Below are positions 36,440 to 46,881 of a DNA stretch of 64,000 nucleotides, in pieces. The stretch lies in NCBI GenBank assembly GCA_963770765.1, contig CAVYQS010000005.1, positions 124,001 to 188,000 of the forward strand. Reading direction: 5' to 3'. Below the pieces are notes generated by a model. It was not told the origin of the DNA. It ran no database searches and saw only the letters and a list, made by a program, of their open reading frames with translations. Position 1 is the stretch's first letter; each line of letters opens with the position of its first letter. The translations under genes were made by a program, and so were the position numbers. The DNA is from CAVPCY01 sp963770765. GTDB taxonomy: Bacteria > Actinomycetota > Coriobacteriia > Anaerosomatales > PHET01.

Positions 36440-37261
36440 ATGAATCTCACTCAGATCAACGTATGGCTGGATGTCGGTTTCAGTGTGATCTATTTCTGCG
36501 TATTGCTTTTCCTGGTGTGGCACTTCTCGATGTTCGTCATCAAGGGCCGTTTCAGGAAGTCGTTCATCGAGGGTAAGTGGCCCGAGCATGACTCGAGGCC
36601 CCCGGCGGCCCCCAAGGTGCTCCATGCGGTGCACATGGTATCGATGATCATCCTGGGCTTCACCGGCATGTATCTCCGCTTTCCCTTCTTCTTCGGTGGA
36701 AGAGCGGTCATGCGCAACATCCACTACGTATTCATGATCATCGTCATCGCGGTGCTCATCTGGCGGGTCTGGTACGCCTTCCGTTCCAAGACGAACGCCG
36801 ACTGGCGCGAGTTCGCGATCGGTAAGAAGGACCTGGCGACCGCGGGCGGCGTGCTCAAGTACTACGGCTACCTCAGCGACCAGAAGCCGCACGTGGCCAA
36901 GTACAACGTCATGCAGAAGATGTCGTACGGTCTGTTCCTGGTGATGATGGTCCTCCAGGCGTTGACCGGTCTGATCATGTGGCGCTACGAGTTCCCGATC
37001 ATCGAGACGAGCATCTACGCACTCTCTGCCGGCGTGCTGAGCGCCACCGGCATCTTCTTGGTCCGCATGCTCCACTACGTGCTCAACTGGGCGTTCATCA
37101 TCATGACCACCGTGCACATGTACCTGGCATTCAGCGTGGACATCCCGTGCGCGCTCGACTTCTTCGGCATCAAGGAGCTTGAGGTCAATCCGGATGCCCA
37201 TGGTCACGGGCATGACGACGAAGTCCCGGAGCGCGAACCGGCGTGGGAGCCCGCGTCCTGA
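36440..37261 (+). CDS. b-type cytochrome, formate dehydrogenase/hydrogenase gamma-like
   Basis: The 273-residue membrane protein has five or so helices: about 10-32, 62-80, 91-108, 155-178 and 205-232. Candidate haem-ligand His lie in LHAVHMVSMIILGFTGMYL, NIHYVFM, and MLHYVLNWAFIIMTTVHMYL. This pattern matches the cytochrome b561/Ni-hydrogenase cytochrome family that passes electrons between quinone and a periplasmic dehydrogenase. No catalytic subunit is adjacent, so its partner is encoded elsewhere. The His-rich tail HGHGHDD could bind metal. Confidence 0.85.
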   Translation: MNLTQINVWLDVGFSVIYFCVLLFLVWHFSMFVIKGRFRKSFIEGKWPEHDSRPPAAPKVLHAVHMVSMIILGFTGMYLRFPFFFGGRAVMRNIHYVFMIIVIAVLIWRVWYAFRSKTNADWREFAIGKKDLATAGGVLKYYGYLSDQKPHVAKYNVMQKMSYGLFLVMMVLQALTGLIMWRYEFPIIETSIYALSAGVLSATGIFLVRMLHYVLNWAFIIMTTVHMYLAFSVDIPCALDFFGIKELEVNPDAHGHGHDDEVPEREPAWEPAS

Positions 37262-37300
37262 TCCTCCCGCTCCGCTGACGGCCTGGAGTCCGCCCGCGCG

Positions 37301-38689
37301 CTACGCCAGATCGCTCGCCGGGCGGTCCGTCAGGCTTGTTGCGAACTCGATGAATCGCAGGACGTCGGCGTCGTTCGACGCGATACCCAGCGATACGCGG
37401 ATCGTGTTGGGGACTTTGCCGGTCGCATCTTCGATGAGGCGCTGGCACTGCTGCAATGTGACAGGCACCTTGTCCTCCTCGAAGCACTCGGCCATGTCCT
37501 CGCGCGTTATCCGGTGAGCGACCTCCCCGTCGCCGGGGTTGCAGAAGCATCCGGTGCGAACGGATATCCTCTGCTCTCCGGCGAGTTGCTCGACGCGTTC
37601 GACCCGGTAGACCGCGCCCGCCGGATCGAGCAGGTAGAACGCGATGGTGGCTCCTCGGCGGTCCATGTTCTGAGGGCCGAAGACGCGGAACAGCGGCGCG
37701 CCGTTGGAGTGCGCGAGCGTGCGCATCCGCTCGAGCAGACCGTCGGCGAGCCGGGTCACGTGGTCGTGGATGTTGTCGATGCCGATACGCTCCACGTGCT
37801 CGAGGCCGATCGTGATCGCGGGCAGGCCCAGGTAGTCGACGGTGCCGTCCTCGTAGCCGGTGGCGCCCGGGGCCAGGTGATACCACCCGTCGCCTTGCAC
37901 CGACGCGAGCGTGATGGTCCCGCCGGCGAACCAGGGCCGCACCATCTTGTCGAGCATCTTCTTGCGAACCAGCAGCGCTCCGGCTCCGGTGGGGTAGCCG
38001 AACATCTTGTAGAAGCTCAGCGGCACGAAGTCCGGCGTGATCTCCGAGAGGTCCAGCCGGTTCGTGGGGGCGAACGCGGCGCTGTCGAGCACGACGTCCC
38101 AGCCCTGAGACTGCGCCAGCTCCACCCACTCGAGCGGGTGCTGCACACCGCTGAAGTTCGACTGCGCCGGGTAGGCGAACAGATGGTTGCTGCCCGGAGT
38201 GGTCTCCGACAGCGCCCGCTTGACGAGTGACTCATCGAGGCGAAGGTCCGGGTTTCGCACCGGTACGTACTTCACGCACGCGCCGCGGCGGCGGGCGAAC
38301 TCACGCATGCCGTTCACCGAGTTGTGGTTGTCGTACGAGAGCAGGTAGGTGTCGCCTTCGCCGAAGGGGTACGACTCACCCACGAGCTTGAGCGCGCCGC
38401 TCGCGTTGCTCGTGAAGATGACCTCGTACTCGGCGGGCGCTGCGTTGAAGAAGCGCAAGACCGACTCGCGTGCCCGATCGACGAGTGCCGTGCTGGCAAG
38501 CGAGGTGGGGTTGTGTGAGTGCGGGTTGCCGAAGACACCGCCGGCGAGCAGCTCGTGGTGGCGCCTGAGCTGCGACTCCGCGTACAGACCGCCGCCGGTG
38601 TAGTCCAGGTATACGTGGCCGAGCCGGTCGAGCCGGGAGTAGTCGGTCGTTCTCAGGCTATCGAAAGGGCTGCGTGGGTCGGCGGGCAT
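37301..38689 (-). CDS. Class V aminotransferase (cysteine-desulfurase/MOCS-like)
   Basis: A 462-residue PLP enzyme of the NifS/Csd class, resembling the molybdenum-cofactor sulfurase N domain. It has VYLDYTGGGLYAESQL, then NASGALKLVGESYPF; the PLP Asp lies in VVLDSAAFAPT and the Lys in PLSFYKMFGYPTGAGALL. SVRTGCFCNPGDGE provides a persulfide-type Cys near residue 395. Thus sulfur mobilisation from cysteine is plausible. The ATG at 38689 follows GGAG. It is divergent from typA, 117 bp apart. No molybdopterin genes lie nearby. Confidence 0.85.
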   Translation of the reverse strand: MPADPRSPFDSLRTTDYSRLDRLGHVYLDYTGGGLYAESQLRRHHELLAGGVFGNPHSHNPTSLASTALVDRARESVLRFFNAAPAEYEVIFTSNASGALKLVGESYPFGEGDTYLLSYDNHNSVNGMREFARRRGACVKYVPVRNPDLRLDESLVKRALSETTPGSNHLFAYPAQSNFSGVQHPLEWVELAQSQGWDVVLDSAAFAPTNRLDLSEITPDFVPLSFYKMFGYPTGAGALLVRKKMLDKMVRPWFAGGTITLASVQGDGWYHLAPGATGYEDGTVDYLGLPAITIGLEHVERIGIDNIHDHVTRLADGLLERMRTLAHSNGAPLFRVFGPQNMDRRGATIAFYLLDPAGAVYRVERVEQLAGEQRISVRTGCFCNPGDGEVAHRITREDMAECFEEDKVPVTLQQCQRLIEDATGKVPNTIRVSLGIASNDADVLRFIEFATSLTDRPASDLA

Positions 38690-38806
38690 GCGGCGCTCCA
38701 GGTGGTCGTCGGCGGAGGTAGGGCGTGCTCGTTCGTGTTATGCTACTACGTTCGTGCTCGTGCGCATGTCGCGCGAGCCGTCAGTCCCCGCGCACATCGG
38801 AGTATC

Positions 38807-40620
<1,814 letters not shown>

Positions 40621-40689
40621 GGCCGCAGGAGGGGTTCTCGAAGGCGGGGACATCACGGTCTCGAGCGCCCAAGCCCATCGGCGCCAACG

Positions 40690-41466
40690 CTACATATCGG
40701 TGATGACGACCTCTGCGTCGCGGTCCTTGGGATCGCGGGGACCCTCGTAGAAGTCGATGGCGCTGCTGATGGGGCCGTCGTAGGCAAGGCGGCCCTTCTG
40801 CAAGACGAGTCCGCGCGTGCAGATCGACTCGGCCGAAGAGGCGGCGTGCGTGACGAAGATGACGGTCACGCCCTCCTTCTCCAGGATCTCGCGGATCTTG
40901 GCATCGCACTTCTTGCGGAACGCCTTGTCGCCCACGCTCAGGGCCTCGTCGATCACGAGGATCTCGGGGTTGATGTGGGCGCTGATCGCGAACCCTACTC
41001 GTGCCTTCATTCCGCTCGAGTACGTACGCATCGGCTGGTCGATGTAGTCGCCGATATCGGCGAAGTCCACGACCTTCTTCTCGAGCTCGAGGACCTCGGC
41101 TTTGTCCATGCCCCAGATCTGGCCACGCAGATGAACGTTCTCCCGGCCGGTGAACTCGGGGTCGAAGCCGGCGGTCAACTCGAGCAGAGCGCTCACGCGG
41201 CCGTTCACGTCGATCTCACCAGAGCTGGGAAAGACCACGCCGGTGATCATCTTGAGCATCGTCGATTTGCCGGCGCCGTTCTTGCCGAAGATCGCGACCG
41301 ATTCGCCCTTGTTGATCGTGAAGGTGAGGCCCCGGTTCGCGTAGACCTCCTTGAAGGCGATCTTGTTCGAGAAGATGCCGAGGAAGCGATGTTTGTCGCT
41401 CCGGTACAACTTGTACTTCTTCGACACGTCGCGAAACTCGATGGCGGTGTTGTCGTGGGGAGCCAT
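40690..41466 (-). CDS. Wall-polymer ABC exporter ATPase (TagH/Wzt-like)
   Basis: A 258-residue ABC ATPase of the polysaccharide/teichoic-acid export type. Walker A is GKNGAGKST, signature YSSGMKARV, and Walker B ILVIDEALSVGD. The N-terminal VSKKYKLYRSDKHRFLG is typical of TagH-like proteins. It lacks the C-terminal carbohydrate-binding domain of long Wzt. Its ATG at 41466 is chosen from MAPHDNTAIEF, touching the permease stop by one base. With the permease it exports lipid-linked teichoic acid across the membrane. Similarity to a named tag symbol is not asserted. Confidence 0.92.
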   Translation of the reverse strand: MAPHDNTAIEFRDVSKKYKLYRSDKHRFLGIFSNKIAFKEVYANRGLTFTINKGESVAIFGKNGAGKSTMLKMITGVVFPSSGEIDVNGRVSALLELTAGFDPEFTGRENVHLRGQIWGMDKAEVLELEKKVVDFADIGDYIDQPMRTYSSGMKARVGFAISAHINPEILVIDEALSVGDKAFRKKCDAKIREILEKEGVTVIFVTHAASSAESICTRGLVLQKGRLAYDGPISSAIDFYEGPRDPKDRDAEVVITDM

Positions 41467-42305
41467 CACAGCACGTCCGCAATCTCTTTGCGCAGCTTCT
41501 CGAAGGTGTACAAGGCCAGCACCGCCATGCCGGTGAGCATCACGATGAAGGCGAACAGAGCGAACCTGTCCTCGAAGAACCAGCGCTTGTAGATGAACAC
41601 GTCGCGATAGCCCGTGGCGATGAACGTCACCGGGTTGAACAGCAGAAGCTTCTTGAGCCACCCGATCTCGATCGTGTTGACGTCCCACATGATTCCGGAC
41701 ATCCAGAAGATCGCGGTGACGAAAGAGGCGATCACGTTCGCGAAGTCCTTGCTGATGGCCGAGAGGGGAGCCGAGAACATCGACCAGAGCGTGAAGAAGA
41801 CGAACAGCAGCGCCATGTAGAGGGGCAGCTGGAGGAAGTAGATGTCGATCGGGTAGCCGAATGCGACGAAGATCACGACCACCACGGCCACCAGCGCCAG
41901 ATGTACGTAGAGCTTCGAGAGGCTCACGAAGGTCGAGATCGTCGAGACGGGGAACTTGATCTTGGTGACCAGGTAGTTGTACCGCTTGAGAGTGGTCGAG
42001 CCCTGGGTGAGCATCTCGCTGATGTAGAACCAGGGGATGATTCCGGCGAGCAACCACAGGAAGAACGGGTAGCCGTTCACTTCTCGGTTCGCTCTGAGCC
42101 CAACGGTGAAGGCGAACCAATACACGAAGATGGTGACGCTGGGCTTGATGACCGCCCACAGCCATCCCAGCGCCGAGCCGCGGTACGTCTTGACGATGTC
42201 GGCGGCAGCGAGCTGGAAGATCTGAGCGCGGTACTGAGAATGGTCGTCGACGATGTCGAGAACCATGCGCCAGTAGCTCTTGAACGCCGAGATGAGTCTT
42301 CTCAC
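41466..42305 (-). CDS. Wall-polymer ABC exporter permease (TagG/Wzm-like)
   Basis: A 279-residue ABC-2 permease with six helices. It begins AFKSYWRMVLDIVDDHSQYRAQ and ALGWLWAVIKPSVTIFVYWF, then SLSKLYVHLALVAVVVVIF and NPVTFIATGYRDVFIYK near residue 225. These are characteristic of polysaccharide and teichoic-acid export permeases. The GTG at 42305 follows 15 bp after tagD in the same operon direction. It partners the adjacent ATPase. The exported polymer is inferred from the glycerophosphotransferase genes upstream. Confidence 0.92.
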   Translation of the reverse strand: MRRLISAFKSYWRMVLDIVDDHSQYRAQIFQLAAADIVKTYRGSALGWLWAVIKPSVTIFVYWFAFTVGLRANREVNGYPFFLWLLAGIIPWFYISEMLTQGSTTLKRYNYLVTKIKFPVSTISTFVSLSKLYVHLALVAVVVVIFVAFGYPIDIYFLQLPLYMALLFVFFTLWSMFSAPLSAISKDFANVIASFVTAIFWMSGIMWDVNTIEIGWLKKLLLFNPVTFIATGYRDVFIYKRWFFEDRFALFAFIVMLTGMAVLALYTFEKLRKEIADVL

Positions 42306-42320
42306 GACTGCGCTCCGCGA

Positions 42321-42716
42321 CTACCTGCCACTGAGATCCTCCTTGATCTCGGTGGTGGAAACACCGTCGGTGCGCGGGAGGAAGACCAGTTCGCAGTAGT
42401 CCTTGAGGTAGTCGAACTTGTCGCTGTCGGCCCAGTCATCGCCCATGACCACGACATCGATCTCGTAGCGCTTCACGTCGTCGAGCTTCTGCTCCCACGA
42501 CTCTTCCGGGATGACGAGATCGACGAAACGGATCGACTCCACGATCTCCTTGCGCAAGGCGTAGTCGTGGTACGACTTCTTGCCCTTGCCCGCGTTGAAC
42601 TCGTCGGTGGAGACGGCGACGACGAGATACTCGCCGAGGTCCCTCGCGCGCCGGAGCAGGCGAATGTGACCATGGTGCAGCAGGTCGAAGGTGCCGTATG
42701 TCAGTACGCGCTTCAT
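42321..42716 (-). CDS. tagD: Glycerol-3-phosphate cytidylyltransferase
   Basis: A 131-residue nucleotidyltransferase that makes CDP-glycerol for teichoic-acid chains. The HxGH motif is in GTFDLLHHGHIRLLRRAR (residues about 8-25), and the C-terminal RTDGVSTTEIKEDL matches the conserved RTxGISTT motif. Length equals the usual TagD. It supplies donor to the four glycerophosphotransferases transcribed just upstream, separated by a 120-bp gap that may hold its own promoter. Confidence 0.95.
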   Translation of the reverse strand: MKRVLTYGTFDLLHHGHIRLLRRARDLGEYLVVAVSTDEFNAGKGKKSYHDYALRKEIVESIRFVDLVIPEESWEQKLDDVKRYEIDVVVMGDDWADSDKFDYLKDYCELVFLPRTDGVSTTEIKEDLSGR

Positions 42717-42756
42717 GAATGCATGTCCTTCACGCGAAAGGTATCGCTATAGATGG

Positions 42757-42795
42757 GTCGCACACATGGTAAACGTGCGAGTCAACATGTGCGAC
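42757..42795. promoter_or_regulatory. Inverted repeat in the tagD upstream region
   Basis: In the 120-bp AT-richer gap before tagD, GTCGCACACATG (42757-42768) faces CATGTGCGAC (42786-42795), giving a two-armed inverted repeat of GTCGCACATG. A TTGACT element on the minus strand lies within it. This may be an operator of the tagD-export operon; evidence is sequence symmetry only. Confidence 0.3.
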
Positions 42796-42836
42796 GGTTC
42801 GCTGATTTCGGTTCGGCTACGGTAACGGTCTTGCGG

Positions 42837-44186
42837 CTAACGCGCGTCGGTCCCTGCCCCCACGATCACTCGTTCGATCACGCGCTCGCTCGCGTGTCCG
42901 TCGTCGAGGTAGGTGAAGCGTTCGTTGAACCGATGGTACCGCTCGGCGAGCTCGGCGTCGGGCGAATCGGCCGAGCGGATCGCGGCCACGAGCTCTCCTT
43001 CGTCGCGCACGATCGGGCCGGGCAGCTCGCTCAAGTCGAGGTAGAAGCCGCGCAGCTCGGTGGCGTAGGCCTCGAGGTCGTACATGTAGAACACGATGGG
43101 TCGCCCCAGGTTCGCGTAGTCGAAGAACACGCTCGAGTAGTCGGTCACGAGCACGTCGGCGGCGATGTAGAGGTCGTTGATGTCGCTCACGTCGGAGACG
43201 TCGAGGACGAAGCCGGCGTAGCGCTCGAAGTCGAACTCGTTGGCCACGAAGTAGTGGGCGCGGAACAAGATCACGTAGTCGTCGGCGAGCTCACGGCGCA
43301 GGCGCTCGAAGTCCACGGGCAAGGCGAGCGTGTAGCCCTTGCCGCTCACGTGCTGGTCGTCTCTCCACGTGGGGGCGTACAGGATCGTCTTCTTGCCCTG
43401 CGGCACGCCCAGCTCTTCTCGGATGCGCCGTGCGTCACCCTCGGAGAACGTCGACAGCGCGTCGTTTCTCGGGTAGCCCTCCTCGACGATGATGTCGTGG
43501 TCGTGGAGGGCCGCCAGATTGAAAGCCGACCGGAACTTCTCGGAAGCGAAGGCCGAGGGGGAGAGCATGTGGGTGTAGCGCGCCGCGTCGATCGCATAGC
43601 GTTCCTGCAGCTCGGCTGTGGTGTGAAGCGCGTTCGCCGTCTCGATCTCGATGTCGAAGCCGAGTCGCTTGAGCGGTGTTCCGTGCCAGGTCTGGATGTA
43701 GACCTGCTCGGGCTTGCGCACGATCTGGTCGGGGAGTCGGGAGTTGGTGATCCAGTACTTCGCCATCGCGCATGCGGCGTAGTGGTCCTGCGAGCCGTAG
43801 CGCACGATGCGAGCGCGCTCGAACTCGGGGTCCTCGAGGAACAGTGACGGCTTCCTGAACGCCCACACGAGGGTGTAGTCGGCGAATCGGGGATCGGCAA
43901 GCATCGCGCGGTAGAGCGCCTTGGGGCTGTCGGAGTAGCCGCGGCCCATGAACGACTCGAAGACCACCATCTTGTCGTCGACCTCGTTGCGGCGGTAGTG
44001 CCCTCGGTAGTTGAGGTTCCGCTTGAAGCCGAACGCCGCCCGCGAGACCCTCCGAAAGGTCGTCGAGCGCTTGCTGATCGCGGTTATCGCGCGCTTGGTC
44101 TGGTGCTTGGTGCGCCTGCGGATCGTCTTGATGATGCTGCGGCTTGGGGGGGTCGGGGCGTCGGTCGCGCCCGGGGAGTCGCTCAC
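42837..44186 (-). CDS. CDP-glycerol glycerophosphotransferase, copy A
   Basis: The 449-residue peripheral membrane enzyme polymerises glycerol phosphate from CDP-glycerol (Glyphos_transf family). An N-terminal basic region (KTIRRRTKHQTKRA) and a VYIQTWHGTPLKRLG motif near 188 with the catalytic His are present, then ILYAPTWRDDQH, VILFRAHYFVANEF and VLVTDYSSVFFDYANLGRPI. The GTG at 44186 overlaps the stop of the next upstream gene (GTGA). Bases 42864-43415 are identical to 44204-44755 in copy B: residues about 260-440 are the same in both proteins. See findings. Confidence 0.93.
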   Translation of the reverse strand: MSDSPGATDAPTPPSRSIIKTIRRRTKHQTKRAITAISKRSTTFRRVSRAAFGFKRNLNYRGHYRRNEVDDKMVVFESFMGRGYSDSPKALYRAMLADPRFADYTLVWAFRKPSLFLEDPEFERARIVRYGSQDHYAACAMAKYWITNSRLPDQIVRKPEQVYIQTWHGTPLKRLGFDIEIETANALHTTAELQERYAIDAARYTHMLSPSAFASEKFRSAFNLAALHDHDIIVEEGYPRNDALSTFSEGDARRIREELGVPQGKKTILYAPTWRDDQHVSGKGYTLALPVDFERLRRELADDYVILFRAHYFVANEFDFERYAGFVLDVSDVSDINDLYIAADVLVTDYSSVFFDYANLGRPIVFYMYDLEAYATELRGFYLDLSELPGPIVRDEGELVAAIRSADSPDAELAERYHRFNERFTYLDDGHASERVIERVIVGAGTDAR

Positions 44187-45508
44187 TGGTCGTTTCCTCC
44201 GATGATCACTCGTTCGATCACGCGCTCGCTCGCGTGTCCGTCGTCGAGGTAGGTGAAGCGTTCGTTGAACCGATGGTACCGCTCGGCGAGCTCGGCGTCG
44301 GGCGAATCGGCCGAGCGGATCGCGGCCACGAGCTCTCCTTCGTCGCGCACGATCGGGCCGGGCAGCTCGCTCAAGTCGAGGTAGAAGCCGCGCAGCTCGG
44401 TGGCGTAGGCCTCGAGGTCGTACATGTAGAACACGATGGGTCGCCCCAGGTTCGCGTAGTCGAAGAACACGCTCGAGTAGTCGGTCACGAGCACGTCGGC
44501 GGCGATGTAGAGGTCGTTGATGTCGCTCACGTCGGAGACGTCGAGGACGAAGCCGGCGTAGCGCTCGAAGTCGAACTCGTTGGCCACGAAGTAGTGGGCG
44601 CGGAACAAGATCACGTAGTCGTCGGCGAGCTCACGGCGCAGGCGCTCGAAGTCCACGGGCAAGGCGAGCGTGTAGCCCTTGCCGCTCACGTGCTGGTCGT
44701 CTCTCCACGTGGGGGCGTACAGGATCGTCTTCTTGCCCTGCGGCACGCCCAGCTCGTCTCGGATGCGCTGAGCGTCACCCTCGGTGAACGTCGACAGCGC
44801 GTCGTTTCTCGGGTAGCCCTCCTCGACGATCTTCAACGCAGCCACCTCAGGGGAGAGGCAGAACGCAGAGGCGAACTTCTCGGAGGCGAAGGCCGAGGGG
44901 GAGAGCAGGTAGGTCAGCTTGCGTCCTTCGAGCTCGTAGCGGTCGCGTATCTCCTGCGTGGTGTACTTGGCGTTCACGGTACCGCCGTCGGCCAGATCGC
45001 AGCCCAGCCGCTTGAGAGGCGTGCCGTGCCACGTCTGCACCAGTGCTTGCCCTTCGCGGGGAGCTACGTGGCTCGGGGTGATCGAGTTCGAGACCCAGCG
45101 GACCGCCCTGGCATACGACGCGTAGTGCTCGGGGGAGCGGTACCGGACGATCTGCGCGCGGGAGAGCTCGGGCTCGTCGAGGAATCGCTCGGGCTCGCGG
45201 AACGCCCACACGAATGTGTGGTCGGTGAAGCGCTCGTCGGCGAGCATCGCGCGGTAGAGCGCCTTGGGGCTGTCCGAGTAGGCCCGGCCCATGAACGCCT
45301 CGAACGTCACCGTCCGGGGTTCAACGGGGTGTCGGCGGCAGTCTCGGCGATACCGGGCCTGACGCGTGGCGAACAACACGGCCCGCACGACTCGGCGGAA
45401 GGTGGTGCTTCGCTTGCCGATCGCCGTGCCCACACGCCACACCTGACGTTTGATGCGACGTCGAAGGGGCACCGGCGCAGTCGACGCCTGAGGACCGGCC
45501 GGGCTCAC
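44183..45508 (-). CDS. CDP-glycerol glycerophosphotransferase, copy B
   Basis: A 441-residue paralogue of copy A. The N-terminal half has diverged (VWRVGTAIGKRSTTFRRV, VQTWHGTPLKRLGCDLADG), whereas the C-terminal half is identical in DNA. The same catalytic motifs are present: TWHGTPLKR, YAPTWRDD, FRAHYF and DYSSVFFDYA. The GTG at 45508 overlaps the stop of copy C (GTGA). The frame is open further upstream in antisense of copy C, but that is not coding. Acts in glycerol-phosphate polymer extension with the other copies. Confidence 0.93.
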   Translation of the reverse strand: MSPAGPQASTAPVPLRRRIKRQVWRVGTAIGKRSTTFRRVVRAVLFATRQARYRRDCRRHPVEPRTVTFEAFMGRAYSDSPKALYRAMLADERFTDHTFVWAFREPERFLDEPELSRAQIVRYRSPEHYASYARAVRWVSNSITPSHVAPREGQALVQTWHGTPLKRLGCDLADGGTVNAKYTTQEIRDRYELEGRKLTYLLSPSAFASEKFASAFCLSPEVAALKIVEEGYPRNDALSTFTEGDAQRIRDELGVPQGKKTILYAPTWRDDQHVSGKGYTLALPVDFERLRRELADDYVILFRAHYFVANEFDFERYAGFVLDVSDVSDINDLYIAADVLVTDYSSVFFDYANLGRPIVFYMYDLEAYATELRGFYLDLSELPGPIVRDEGELVAAIRSADSPDAELAERYHRFNERFTYLDDGHASERVIERVIIGGNDQ

Positions 45509-46881
45509 GACCTCACCACCCTCTCGATCACGCGCTCGCTCGCGTGCCCGTCGTCGAGATAGGTGAACCGCTCCCTGAATCGCCGATACCGTTCGTCGAG
45601 AACGGGATCGGTCACGGTGGCGGCACGGATGGCCGCCACGAGCTCGTCTTGTGTGCGGGTGATGGGACCCGGCAGGTCGGCCAGGTCGAGATAGAAGCCC
45701 CGCATGTCGCTCGCATACCGATCGAGGTCGTACATGTGAAACACCATGGGCCGTCCAAGGTTCGCGTAGTCGAACAGCACACTGGAGTAGTCGGTCACCA
45801 GGAGGTCGCTCGCGACGTAGAGGTCGTTGATGTCGCTGATCTCCGAGACGTCCACCACGAACCGTGGATACCGCGCGAAGTCGAAGTCGCTGGCGATCAG
45901 ATAGTGCGCCCGGAACAGTATCACGTGATCGTCGCCGAGCTGACGCTGCAGCGCGTCGAAGTCGAGCGGGAGGTCGAGCGTGTAGCCCGCCGCCGCGTCG
46001 TGCTGGTCGTCTCTCCACGTGGGCGCGTAGAGGATGGCCTTCTTGCCGGTGGGCACGCCCAGCCGGGCCCGCACAGCCGCCGCCTTCTGGGCGGTGATAC
46101 CGTACAGCGCATCGTTTCGCGGGTAGCCGAGTTCGAGGACCTTCGCCGCGCGTGCCTCGTCACTGAGGGCGAACGCCGAGGAGAGACTCTCGGTGGCGAA
46201 GCGCGAGGGCGAGAGCAGGTACGTGAAACGCTGGCCCTCCCACGTGTAGCGCCGGTGCGTCTGCTTACCCGAATACAGCGCGTTGTGCGCCATCGAAAGC
46301 TCGATGTCGCATCCCAGCCGCTTGAGCGGGGTGCCGTGCCATGTCTGGACGTAGGCCTGGCCCGGGCGCGGCGCGATGTGCCAGGGGATCACCGAGTTGG
46401 AGAACCAGTACGCCGCTCGCGCGTGGGCCCGATCGTGTTCCTTGGAGCCCCACACGACGATGGTGGCGCGTTGCAGCGCGCCCAGCGCCTCGGGGCCCAG
46501 CACGAGATCGAGGTCGATGGCGGGCGCCTGATCGCGGGCGGGTTCGAGTCCGCGCACCTCGTACCCTCGCGCCGCCAGCGCCCGTGCGAGCGGCTCCCGA
46601 AACGCCCAGATGAGCTCGAAGTCATCGAACCGAGCGTCGCGCGCCATAGCCTCGAAGATGGCGCGGGGGCTGCACGCGTAGCCTCGGCCGGAGTATGCCT
46701 TGAACACCACGACTCGCGGGTCGACCGGGTGCGCGCGCTCGATCCGTCGATACGACATCCGTCGTACGCCGGCCACGGTCTTTCGCGCTGCACCGAGAAC
46801 GAAGGGTGCGTGTCTGCCCACCGAAGAGACGATCACACGGGCTCTGTCCATGAGCCTGCCGCGGGTCGCTTCGCGGCTCAT
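45505..46881 (-). CDS. CDP-glycerol glycerophosphotransferase, copy C
   Basis: A 458-residue third paralogue with all core motifs: VQTWHGTPLKRLGCDIE, ILYAPTWRDDQHD, HVILFRAHYLIASDFD, LLVTDYSSVLFDYANLGRP and the final FTYLDDGHASERVIERV. It is clearly homologous to copies A and B but diverged along the whole length, so no recent conversion involves it. The ATG at 46881 overlaps the stop of the first operon gene (ATGA). Its N-terminal extension (about 1-55) is basic and may anchor it to the membrane. Confidence 0.93.
   Translation of the reverse strand: MSREATRGRLMDRARVIVSSVGRHAPFVLGAARKTVAGVRRMSYRRIERAHPVDPRVVVFKAYSGRGYACSPRAIFEAMARDARFDDFELIWAFREPLARALAARGYEVRGLEPARDQAPAIDLDLVLGPEALGALQRATIVVWGSKEHDRAHARAAYWFSNSVIPWHIAPRPGQAYVQTWHGTPLKRLGCDIELSMAHNALYSGKQTHRRYTWEGQRFTYLLSPSRFATESLSSAFALSDEARAAKVLELGYPRNDALYGITAQKAAAVRARLGVPTGKKAILYAPTWRDDQHDAAAGYTLDLPLDFDALQRQLGDDHVILFRAHYLIASDFDFARYPRFVVDVSEISDINDLYVASDLLVTDYSSVLFDYANLGRPMVFHMYDLDRYASDMRGFYLDLADLPGPITRTQDELVAAIRAATVTDPVLDERYRRFRERFTYLDDGHASERVIERVVRS

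Noticed and set aside
35138..37213. Long minus-strand open frame antisense to psuK, psuG and the cytochrome
   Set aside because: High-GC antisense open frame; the plus strand has three clear genes with family motifs and the minus product has low-complexity His/Arg/Asp composition.
46540..46570. GGGTTCGAGTCC tRNA T-arm-like sequence
   Set aside because: It lies inside the coding region of glycerophosphotransferase copy C; no acceptor stem or anticodon arm could be built around it.
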